Shown here: positions 15,224 through 22,979 of the stretch, piece after piece
Layout of the letters: each line of letters starts with the position of its first letter
How positions within the stretch are numbered: the first letter of the stretch is position 1
Assembly: GCA_019637115.1 (NCBI GenBank)
Contig: JAHBWH010000031.1
Coordinates: 1 to 58,153 of the forward strand
From: Myxococcales bacterium
Lineage (GTDB): Bacteria; Myxococcota_A; Polyangia; Polyangiales; Houyiibacteriaceae
Length of the DNA: 58,153 nucleotides
Direction: 5' to 3'
Notes under the pieces: model-generated
The model's input: only the letters and a program-made list of their open reading frames with translations
Databases searched by the model: none
What the model was told of the DNA's origin: nothing
Program-made: the position numbers and the translations under genes

Positions 15224-17143
15224 TCAACGCAACCGGCGCGACGCGTTCGCCATCCGCACGAGCTCCCAATAGGGCGGGCGGTGCCCCGTTCGCGCGCGGT
15301 ATTGCTCGACCTTGCGCTCGAGGCGGGCGCGAAGCTCGGCGTGGCGCTCGCCGAGCCATCGCACCCGGAGCGCGACCGTCGCGCTCATCCCTTCGGGGAT
15401 GGGTCCGACGCCGCCGAAGCGATTCTTCACCCAGCTCCACGCCTTCATCAGGCGGGCGACGGGGAGCTTCCACGGATCGTAGGAGACCTCGTCGCCGGCT
15501 TGGGCGGCGCCCTCGAGGAGCGCGTCGACGACCGCGTCGTCGAGGTGGGCCTCGAAGAGCTGCTCGGGGTCGCGCCACTCCGCGACGACGACGAGCTGCG
15601 GATCGTGCTCGAGATCGGAGGGCCCGAAGGTCTCGAAGTGCCGCACGCCGAAGGCCGCGAGCCACCGCGCGGTCGCGGGCTCGCTCATCGTCGTCAGCCC
15701 CTTCCAGAGCTCGATCCCCTGAGCGCGGTAGGCGAAGGCGACGACCTCCGAGCAGAACATCCGCGACGGGTCGGAGGTGTCCATCGCGAAGTCGTAGGGC
15801 ACGTGGCGCGCCTCCGCCTCGCGCAGCGCGTGCTCGGCCGCCGCGTGGGCGAAGCGCTCCGCCGACCCGAGCGCGCCGCGCGGACGCAGCAGCAGCACGC
15901 GGAGCTTGCCATCCGACTCGTAGGGCTCGAGCCCAGCGATCCGCGTGCCCGTCTCGATGTGCGCCTCCACGGTCCGAAATCGCGCGAGCGCGTCGGCACG
16001 CGCGCGCTCGGCGTCCGGCTCCGCCTCGTCGGCAGCGGGCGAAAGTTCCTCGGCGTCCGACTCGTCGAGGTCGAGCACCTCGTCGTCGTCCAGCACCGCC
16101 TCCTCCGCCACCTCCACCTCGGCAGGGCCCCCCAACCCGAGCTCGGACTCGGACTCGGAATCGGACTCGGAATCGGACTCGGACTCGGAATCGGACTCGG
16201 AATCGGAATCGGACTCGGACTCGGACCCAGACTCGGACTCGGACTCGGACTCGGACTCGGACTCGGACCCGGCCCCGGACTCGGACTCGGACCCGGAAGC
16301 CTCGGACCCGGACGCGGACCCAGAGGCGGACCCAGACCCAGACGCCACATGCACGAGCGCGACGTGCGAGTAGTGCCCCGGGTAGTCGCTCCCGCGGGCG
16401 ATGAGCGCGCTCGTCGGCGCGCCGCCGCGGCTGAGCAAGATGTCGCCGCTGTGGACACGGACGCCGTGGACCCACACGAAGGGCGAGTCGCTCGGCTCGT
16501 CGCGCCCGCGCGCGAGCACGGGGAGCGCGGCGCCCTCCGGCATCTGCAGGATCACTTCCTCCACCGCGAGACGCGACCCCTGCAGCAGCCGGTAGAGCCG
16601 GTCCCGCGGCCCGATGCCGCCCGCCTCCGACGGCCTCTCGTCGAGATCCCAGTGGACGCTGATGTCCTTGATCACGTCGCGGAGGCGCGCCTGCAGCTCG
16701 ACGAGCTCGGCGGCGTGGCTCGGACAGGCGGCGACGTCCGCCGCGAGCTCGAAGAACGCGGTCTCGAGCGCAGGCAGCGCTGGGTCGTCGTGACGGAGGG
16801 TCTCGCCGCGCAGGATCCGGAAGCTCTCCAGCGTGTGCCCGACCGCGTAGAGGCGAACGGGGATGACGCGCTCGAGCGCGTCACAGCGCTCCCGCGATGC
16901 CCGATAGCGGGCCTCGAGCTGCGCCCAGAGCGCGTCCTGATCCCACGCGAACGCCGCCCCTTCCGCGGGGAGCGCGACCGTCTCCTCGCAGTCGGGGACG
17001 AAGAGCGAGAGGACCGCGGCGAGGACCCCTACCCCGATGCCCACGCCGCGCCAGCGCCGCCAGCGCCGTCGAGGGCCCGGCGTCCTCGCAACCTCGACCA
17101 CCTCCGAAGGAAGACGCTCCGTCACCCGCGGATGCTCGCACAC
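15224..17143 (-). CDS. YiiX/YebB-like permuted NlpC/P60 hydrolase (C92) with Ser-acid repeat insert
   Basis: A 639-residue membrane-anchored cysteine hydrolase. A basic N terminus and one membrane span (about 33-50) precede a helical region. The permuted catalytic domain starts at [13 protein letters not shown] (229-239). The His lies in [11 protein letters not shown] (His260) and the Cys in [12 protein letters not shown] (Cys464), with VPYDFAMD between. A repeat of Ser alternating with Gly, Glu and Asp fills residues 267-335, directly after the His strand, then a second acidic stretch runs to 380. The family cleaves lipids, peptides or peptidoglycan; the substrate is unknown. Start is GTG, and later starts are possible. 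The insert is encoded by a (GGANNC) array. Confidence 0.75.
   Translation of the reverse strand: MCEHPRVTERLPSEVVEVARTPGPRRRWRRWRGVGIGVGVLAAVLSLFVPDCEETVALPAEGAAFAWDQDALWAQLEARYRASRERCDALERVIPVRLYAVGHTLESFRILRGETLRHDDPALPALETAFFELAADVAACPSHAAELVELQARLRDVIKDISVHWDLDERPSEAGGIGPRDRLYRLLQGSRLAVEEVILQMPEGAALPVLARGRDEPSDSPFVWVHGVRVHSGDILLSRGGAPTSALIARGSDYPGHYSHVALVHVASGSGSASGSASGSEASGSESESGAGSESESESESESESGSESESDSDSESDSESESDSESDSESESELGLGGPAEVEVAEEAVLDDDEVLDLDESDAEELSPAADEAEPDAERARADALARFRTVEAHIETGTRIAGLEPYESDGKLRVLLLRPRGALGSAERFAHAAAEHALREAEARHVPYDFAMDTSDPSRMFCSEVVAFAYRAQGIELWKGLTTMSEPATARWLAAFGVRHFETFGPSDLEHDPQLVVVAEWRDPEQLFEAHLDDAVVDALLEGAAQAGDEVSYDPWKLPVARLMKAWSWVKNRFGGVGPIPEGMSATVALRVRWLGERHAELRARLERKVEQYRARTGHRPPYWELVRMANASRRLR
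16139..16345 (-). repeat. TCGGAC/TCGGAA hexamer array inside a coding region
   Basis: About 34 hexamers encode alternating Ser and Glu/Asp/Gly in the C92 hydrolase. Units are GAGTCC, GATTCC and GGGTCC on the coding strand; the other strand fits GGANNC. Frame is kept because the unit is two codons. Confidence 0.92.
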
Positions 17144-17206
17144 CCCGCGCCGCCCGCGCCCCTCCCATCGAGCGTCACCGCAGCCCGCTGCAGCTGCACG
17201 GAACCC

Positions 17207-17234
17207 TTGACTGGCTCGCCGCCGCGGCTATGGT
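17207..17234 (+). promoter_or_regulatory. Sigma70-type promoter of tRNA-Thr
   Basis: TTGACT (17207-17212), a 16-bp spacer and TATGGT (17229-17234) match consensus at 5 of 6 and 4 of 6 positions. The predicted start near 17241 lies about 47 nt before the mature tRNA. Confidence 0.55.
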
Positions 17235-17287
17235 TGCGCCCCTTCGACGGGCCGCCCGGAGCTCCGCGCACCCGTCTACGGACCTTC

Positions 17288-17363
<76 letters not shown>

Positions 17364-17461
17364 CTCGCCCGGGCTCTTCGGAGCACCGGGCGTCGTCGCG
17401 TTTCGCCCCTCGAATCGAGCTCGAGTCGAGGTCCGTGGCGGACGCCCGGCGGACGCCCTCG

Positions 17462-19627
17462 ATGCAACTCCGAATCACCTGCGCGGCCGGGACCGAAGGG
17501 CCGCTCGACGACGAGCTCCGGGCGCTCGGCTTGGCGAGCCCCGAGGATCGCGGCGGCGCGGGTCAGCGCGCGCTCTCGTTGGACGACGGCCCAGCGATCG
17601 AGGCGCTCTACCGCGTCGCCACCTGGAGCCGCGTCGCGAGCCGCGTCGTCGTCGTGCTGGGCGAGGATCAAGGCGTGGAAGAGCCCGACGCGCTCTACGA
17701 GGCGGTCGCCGCCCTGCCGTGGGAGGACCACTTCGCCCGCGACACGACCTTCGCCGTCGACCTCGCGGCGCGGGGGACGAAGCGCGCGCACCACGGGCGC
17801 TTCTTGACGCAGCGCGCGAAGGACGCGGTGGTCGATCGCCTCCGCGCGCGGCGCGGCAGCCGACCGAGCGTCGATCGAGACGCCCCCGACCTGCGGGTGC
17901 ACGTCCGCTGGAGCGACGCGGGGCTCTTGGTCGGAGTGGACGCGTTCGGCCCCCTACACCTCCGCGGGTACCGCCCCCACGGGGCACCCGCGCCGCTGCG
18001 CGAGAACCTCGCGGCCGCGCTGCTCGCGCTCGCTGGCTGGGACGGCGAGGCGCCGCTCGTCGATCCGATGTGTGGCAGCGGCACATTGCTCGTCGAGGCC
18101 GCGTGGATCGCCCGCGACGTCGCGCCCGGCCGCTGGCGACGGCTCGGCGCTTGGCCTGGCCACGTGGCCCATGCCTTCGAGGCGCTCCAGCGCGAGGCCG
18201 AAGCGCGCGCACGCGCCGCCGCCGATCGCCCCGTGCGCATCCTCGGGTGTGATGTCGACATCGACGCGCTGGCGCTGGCGCGGGAGTCGCTCGAGCGCGC
18301 TGGTGTTCGGGGCGTGACGGTCCGGCGGCAGGACGTGCGTGACCTCGCGCCGCCGAGCGGGTGGCCGCCCGGCCACCTCGTCATCAACCCCCCCTACGGC
18401 GAGCGCCTCGGCGCCGACGGCCACGAGGTGGGCGACGACGCCGCGCTGATGCAGCTCCACGCGCAACTCGGAGACGTCTTCAAGCGTCGATTCGGCGGCT
18501 GGACCGCGCACCTGCTGACCGGGAACGCGCGCGCGCTCGGGCACGTCGGCCTGCGGCCCGCGCGAAAGCACGTCGTCTTCAACGGGCCGATCGAGTGCCG
18601 CTTCGCCACCTACCCGCTCCGCGCGCCGAAGGGCGAAGAGGGCCCGCGGTGGCGGAAGGCGAGCGCTGAGAGCGACGCCTTCGCCAACCGCGTCCGGAAG
18701 AACCTCAAGCGGATCGCGAAGCGCTTCGCCGCGCAGGGCGTGGACGCCTACCGCGTCTACGACGCCGACATCCCCGAGTACAACGTGGCCCTCGACCGGT
18801 ACGCGACCGATGCCGGCGTGCACGTCGTCGTGCAGGAGTACCAGCGACCGCGGAGGATCGACGAGGGGACGGCGGAGCGGCACCTGCGCGACGTGCTGCT
18901 GCGGACACCCGAGCTCTTCGGCATCGAGGAGGACGCCGTGCACGTGCGCACGCGCGCGCGGCACCGCGGCTCGCAATACGAGCGGCGCACCAGCGAGGGC
19001 GCGCGCTACGAGGTGCGTGAGGGCGAGCTCGTCTTCTTCGTCGACTTCGAGCGCTACCTCGACACGGGCCTCTTCCTCGACCACCGGCTCGTGCGCGCCG
19101 AGCTCGCCCGCCGCGCCGCGCAGACGCCCGGCGCGCGTTTCCTCAACCTCTTCGCCTACACCGGCTCGGCGAGCGCATACGCGGCGGCCGCGGGCGCCTC
19201 GACGACGAGCGTCGATCTCTCGCAGACGTACCTGCAGTGGGCCGAGGACGTGCTCCGCCGCAACGAGCTCGAGGGAGACCACCGCTTCGTCCGCGCCGAC
19301 GCGATGCGCTTCCTCGCGCGCGCCCGCGAGGCCCGCGACGAAGCGCGCAACCGTTGGGACCTCGTCTTCCTCAACCCGCCGTCGTACAGCCGCTCGAAGG
19401 CGATGGACGACGACTTCAGCGTCACCCGCGATCACGCCCCGCTGCTCGACGCCGCGATGGCGGTGCTCGCCCCTGGCGGCGAGCTCTACTTCACGACCCA
19501 CGCCCGCGGCTTCGCGCTCGATCCGGCGCTGCGTCAACGCTTCGCCGTGGAAGACGTCGGCGCGCGGCTCGTCCCCGACGATTTCGCGCGCAGCCCCTTC
19601 CACGCGTTCGTCCTCCGCCACCGCTGA
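17462..19627 (+). CDS. rlmL: Bifunctional 23S rRNA methyltransferase RlmKL
   Basis: A 721-residue fusion that makes m2G2445 (RlmL half) and m7G2069 (RlmK half). The N-terminal THUMP-like region runs to about residue 160. The first methyltransferase has LVDPMCGSGTLLVEAAW (SAM binding) and the catalytic NPPYGERLG. The second half has the FLNLFAYTGSASAYAAAAGA SAM motif and FLNPPSYSRSK. Both active sites look intact and length matches the E. coli protein (about 700). ATG at 17462 is preferred over a GTG 27 nt upstream. It follows tRNA-Thr by about 100 bp. Confidence 0.95.
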   Translation: MQLRITCAAGTEGPLDDELRALGLASPEDRGGAGQRALSLDDGPAIEALYRVATWSRVASRVVVVLGEDQGVEEPDALYEAVAALPWEDHFARDTTFAVDLAARGTKRAHHGRFLTQRAKDAVVDRLRARRGSRPSVDRDAPDLRVHVRWSDAGLLVGVDAFGPLHLRGYRPHGAPAPLRENLAAALLALAGWDGEAPLVDPMCGSGTLLVEAAWIARDVAPGRWRRLGAWPGHVAHAFEALQREAEARARAAADRPVRILGCDVDIDALALARESLERAGVRGVTVRRQDVRDLAPPSGWPPGHLVINPPYGERLGADGHEVGDDAALMQLHAQLGDVFKRRFGGWTAHLLTGNARALGHVGLRPARKHVVFNGPIECRFATYPLRAPKGEEGPRWRKASAESDAFANRVRKNLKRIAKRFAAQGVDAYRVYDADIPEYNVALDRYATDAGVHVVVQEYQRPRRIDEGTAERHLRDVLLRTPELFGIEEDAVHVRTRARHRGSQYERRTSEGARYEVREGELVFFVDFERYLDTGLFLDHRLVRAELARRAAQTPGARFLNLFAYTGSASAYAAAAGASTTSVDLSQTYLQWAEDVLRRNELEGDHRFVRADAMRFLARAREARDEARNRWDLVFLNPPSYSRSKAMDDDFSVTRDHAPLLDAAMAVLAPGGELYFTTHARGFALDPALRQRFAVEDVGARLVPDDFARSPFHAFVLRHR

Positions 19628-19631
19628 GCCG

Positions 19632-19842
19632 GACACGGAACGCGACGGGAACGGCCACGGAACCCGACACGGAACCCGACACGGAACCCAACACGGAACC
19701 CAACACTGAACCAGACGCGGAACCGGATGCGGAACCGGACTCGGAACCCGACACGGAACCAGACGCGGAACCGGACGCGGAACCGGATGCGGAACCGGAC
19801 GCGGAACCGGATGCGAAACCGGACTCAGAACCGGACTCGTAG
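19632..19842. repeat. GGAACC/GGACGC 12-bp array
   Basis: About 35 hexamers alternate cggaac with ccgaca, ccggac or ccagac. They fit GGANNC loosely and are the most diverged member of the family. The array begins a few bases after the rlmKL stop and fills most of the 327-bp gap before the REC-kinase gene. In one frame it is open into that gene but is not counted as coding. Confidence 0.9.
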
Positions 19843-19940
19843 CCCGACCAAGTGCGCGTCCGCGATCTTCGACCTGGCCCCCCGGACGCGGACGCCAAAC
19901 GCCTCCGGATCCTCCCGACGACGGGGCCCGCCCGCGGTGC

Positions 19941-19946
19941 TACCCT
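19941..19946 (+). promoter_or_regulatory. -10-like TACCCT, 8 nt before the REC-kinase gene
   Basis: TACCCT is followed by CGGGGCCC and the ATG at 19955. It marks the start independently of the open repeat frame upstream. Confidence 0.42.
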
Positions 19947-19954
19947 CGGGGCCC

Positions 19955-21676
19955 ATGCCCGCCTCCGCCGAGCCAGCGCGACTGCTGGTCGTGGACGACA
20001 ACGAAGACAACCGCGACATGCTCTCGCGGCGCCTTCGCAAACGCGGCTTCACGGTCGACGTCGCCGAGAGCGGCCACGCCGCGCTCGATCGCCTCAACGG
20101 CGATCGCTACGACCTCGTGGTGCTCGACGTGATGATGCCCGGGCTCAGCGGGCTCGACGTGCTCAAGACGATCCGCGAGAAGCAATCCCGGGTCGAGCTG
20201 CCGGTGCTGATGGCGACCGCCAAGACCGACAGCGCCGACGTCATCGAGGCGCTCGAGCTCGGCGCCAACGACTACGTCACCAAGCCGCTCGACTTCCCCG
20301 TCGTGCTGGCGCGCATCAACGCGCAGCTCCGCACCCGACAAGAGACGCCGCGCCCCCAGACCCCGACCACCTTCCTCCCCCCCGACGGACGCGCGACCCC
20401 GGGCACCGTGCTCGACGGCCGCTACCGCGTGGAGTCCATCCTCGGCGAGGGCGCGCACGCGATCGTCTTCCGCGCGACGCAGCTCTCCACGGGCCAGCTC
20501 GTCGCGGTCAAGGTGTTGCACGCGGAGCGCGCGAACGACTCCACCAGCGTCGACCGCCGGCGCTTCGAGCGCGAGATGCGCGTCATCGGGCGGCTGCACC
20601 ACCCCAACGTCGTCCGCCTCATCGACTTCGGCACGCTCGAGGCCCACGTGCAGATGGCGCAGCCCGCGTGGGTGGCCGACGGCACCGAGACCGAGACGCC
20701 CGCGGGCGGCTTCGAGCGCCTCCACCTCGTCGTCCGACGCATCCCTTACCTGGTCATGGAGTACCTCGACGGCGAGACGCTCGGGCAGCTCGTCAAACGG
20801 GTCGGGCCGCTCGAGCCCTCCCGCGCCGTCGAGCTGATGCTCCCCGTGCTCAGCGCGGTCGCCGCCGCGCACGCGAGCGGCGTGCTCCATCGTGACCTCA
20901 AGCCCCCGAACATCCACGTCGTGCGCGGGATCGGAGGGCAGCTCGAGCCGAAGGTGCTCGACTTCGGGATCGCCAAGCCGCTCGACGACGACGTCTCGGT
21001 GCTGACCATGAACCAGACGACGTCGCTGCTCGGGACGCCGGAGTACATGGCGCCCGAGCAGCTTCGCGAGAGCGCGGAGCCGGATGGCCGCGTCGACCAA
21101 TACGCGCTCGGCTGCATCCTCTACGAGCTGCTCGTCGGCGACCGCGCGTTCCGCGCCGGCACGTACATCGAGCTGCTCCAGCTCGTCGCGAACGGCAAGT
21201 TCACCCGGCCCCGCGAGCGCGTCCCGTCGATCCCCGAGGAGCTCGAGGCGATCGTGCTGCGCGCGATGCACAAAGAAGCAGATGCGCGCTTCCCGAGCGT
21301 CGAAGACTTCGCGGAGGCGCTGCTCGGCTGGGGAGACGCCGTCACGCGCGCGCGGTGGTCGGGCTCGTTCGCGGCCCATCGCGGGTCGCGCCCGTCGACC
21401 GATCAGGCCCTCGCCCTTCAGCCGGCGCCGATCGTCGCGGTCCAGGCGGAGCAACCCTCGAACGCCGAGGTCATGGCGGCGTCCACCCTGCCGCTCATGG
21501 TGAAGCTCTCGGACGCGCCGTCGACGAGCGCGAGCCACAACGACGAGGTCACCCTCCCCGGTCGCCCCGCCGTGCAGCCCGCTCCGACCCCGCCGCTGCT
21601 GAAGGCCGGTATCGCGCTCTTGGTCGTGGGGGTGCTCCTGGTCGGCGCCGCCGTGATCGCGCTCGCGCTGCGCTGA
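19955..21676 (+). CDS. Receiver domain-Ser/Thr kinase fusion, membrane-anchored
   Basis: A 573-residue hybrid. The receiver domain spans residues 9-125, with acidic pair Asp14/15, phospho-acceptor Asp58 (VVLDVMMPG), Thr88 and Lys110, all standard. After a Pro-rich linker the kinase domain starts at about 155, with ATP lysine 186 (VAVKVL), HRDLKPPNIHV, DFGIAKPL and GTPEYMAPEQL. The glycine loop reads GEGAHAIVF, where Ala-His replaces the usual Gly-Met. A Pro/Ala-rich linker leads to one C-terminal membrane span (about 549-571), so the catalytic part faces the cytoplasm. Two-component phosphorylation probably gates kinase activity; this is inferred from the fusion. No histidine kinase is adjacent. 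Confidence 0.88.
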   Translation: MPASAEPARLLVVDDNEDNRDMLSRRLRKRGFTVDVAESGHAALDRLNGDRYDLVVLDVMMPGLSGLDVLKTIREKQSRVELPVLMATAKTDSADVIEALELGANDYVTKPLDFPVVLARINAQLRTRQETPRPQTPTTFLPPDGRATPGTVLDGRYRVESILGEGAHAIVFRATQLSTGQLVAVKVLHAERANDSTSVDRRRFEREMRVIGRLHHPNVVRLIDFGTLEAHVQMAQPAWVADGTETETPAGGFERLHLVVRRIPYLVMEYLDGETLGQLVKRVGPLEPSRAVELMLPVLSAVAAAHASGVLHRDLKPPNIHVVRGIGGQLEPKVLDFGIAKPLDDDVSVLTMNQTTSLLGTPEYMAPEQLRESAEPDGRVDQYALGCILYELLVGDRAFRAGTYIELLQLVANGKFTRPRERVPSIPEELEAIVLRAMHKEADARFPSVEDFAEALLGWGDAVTRARWSGSFAAHRGSRPSTDQALALQPAPIVAVQAEQPSNAEVMAASTLPLMVKLSDAPSTSASHNDEVTLPGRPAVQPAPTPPLLKAGIALLVVGVLLVGAAVIALALR

Positions 21677-21735
21677 TCCGCGGATCGGGCTGCCCACGTT
21701 GCGGCGGGGCCCCCGCGCGCACATCCTGGCCGCCC

Positions 21736-22818
21736 GTGTCTCCCCGTCCCATCCACGGCCTGACCTTCGCCGAGCTTCAGCGCGAGGCGCGCGCCCTCGT
21801 ACCCCGCGGTCACGGGCGCGCCAGCGCCGTCTACCAGGCCGCCGTTCGGGAGGGTCGCTTCGAGCCGGAGGCGCTCGGGCTCGGCGCCGAGGCCTCCGAG
21901 GCTTGGCGCGCGGCCTTCGACCTGCGCCTGCTCGACGTCGTCCGGGTCACCGAGGAAGAGGGCGAGCTCGGGACGACCGCGAAGGCCATCCTCCGCACGG
22001 ACGACGGCCTCGAGATCGAGTGTGTGCGCATCCCGATGGGACGCGGCCGGCACACGCTCTGCATCTCCTCACAGGTCGGTTGCAAGATGGGCTGCGCGTT
22101 CTGCGAGACAGCGCGCCTCGGGCTGCTCCGGCACCTCCGCACGGACGAGATCGTCGGCCAAGTGCTCACGGCCCGGCACACCTTGGGGTGGGAAGTGCGC
22201 AACGTCGTGCTGATGGGCATGGGCGAAGCGCTCGACAACTACGACCACGTCGTCCACGCGCTCCGCGTCTTCAACGACCCCGTCGGCTTCGCGATGGGCC
22301 AGGAGCGCTTCACCATCTGCACGGTGGGCCGCGTCGATGGCATCGAGCGGCTGGCGCGGGAGGGCTTCAAGCGCCTCAACCTCAGCGTGAGCCTGAACGC
22401 CACCGAGGACGCGACCCGCGACCGGCTGATGCCCGTCAACCGCAAGACCCCGCTCGCCGCGCTGCAGGCCGCGCTCGCGAGCTACCAACCGCGCGCCAAC
22501 TTCGCGCTCGGGCTCAACTACTGCCTGATGCCCGGCCTGAACGACACCCGCGAGGACGCCGCGCGCATCGCCGAGTTCTGCCGCCCCATCCGGCGCGTCC
22601 TCGTCAACGTCATCCCCTACAACCCCGGCAACGCGCCGCTCACGCGCGCCCCGACGGACGACGAGGTCGACGCCTTCATCGGGTGGCTCCGTGACGAGGG
22701 CCTGCCCGTCCGCAAGCGGATCACGAAGGGACGCAGCGTGATGGCGGCGTGCGGACAGCTCGGCAACGTGGAGCTTCGCGCGCGCCGGCGCGCCGGCGCG
22801 CTCCCCGTCGTCGACTGA
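21736..22818 (+). CDS. rlmN: Dual-specificity RNA methyltransferase RlmN
   Basis: A 360-residue radical SAM enzyme that makes m2A2503 in 23S rRNA and m2A37 in some tRNAs. The 4Fe-4S cysteines are in GCKMGCAFCETA (C-x3-C-x2-C). The two methyl-transfer cysteines are also present: one in TLCISSQVG seven residues before the cluster, and one near the end in SVMAACGQLG. GMGEALDNYDHV and the SAM-binding strands are intact. GTG at 21736 gives the normal N terminus. Confidence 0.95.
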   Translation: MSPRPIHGLTFAELQREARALVPRGHGRASAVYQAAVREGRFEPEALGLGAEASEAWRAAFDLRLLDVVRVTEEEGELGTTAKAILRTDDGLEIECVRIPMGRGRHTLCISSQVGCKMGCAFCETARLGLLRHLRTDEIVGQVLTARHTLGWEVRNVVLMGMGEALDNYDHVVHALRVFNDPVGFAMGQERFTICTVGRVDGIERLAREGFKRLNLSVSLNATEDATRDRLMPVNRKTPLAALQAALASYQPRANFALGLNYCLMPGLNDTREDAARIAEFCRPIRRVLVNVIPYNPGNAPLTRAPTDDEVDAFIGWLRDEGLPVRKRITKGRSVMAACGQLGNVELRARRRAGALPVVD

Positions 22819-22832
22819 GGCCTTCGCATACT

Positions 22833-22958
22833 GGCCCCCGCACATCGGCCCCCGCACATCGGCCCTCGCACACTGGCCCCCGCACATCGGCCCTCGCACA
22901 CTGGCCCTCACGCACCGGCCCTCACACACTGGCCCTCACACACCGGCCCTCGCGCATC
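22833..22958. repeat. 14-bp tandem repeat, nine copies
   Basis: Nine units of GGCCC-Y-CRCRCAYY type (ggcccccgcacatc and ggccctcgcacact) fill the gap between the convergent rlmN and kinase genes. The period is 14 bp with no spacers. Confidence 0.95.
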
Positions 22959-22979
22959 AGCCGGCGAGCGCGGCGGGCC

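Noticed and set aside
19727-19954. Extension of the REC-kinase gene upstream through the repeat (76 more codons)
   Set aside because: The extension is repeat-encoded Arg/Asn/Thr sequence. The ATG at 19955 starts a standard receiver domain and has its own TACCCT box.
22833-22958. Possible CRISPR array
   Set aside because: Units are 14 bp and directly abutting with no unique spacers; no cas genes are nearby. The same holds for the other arrays.
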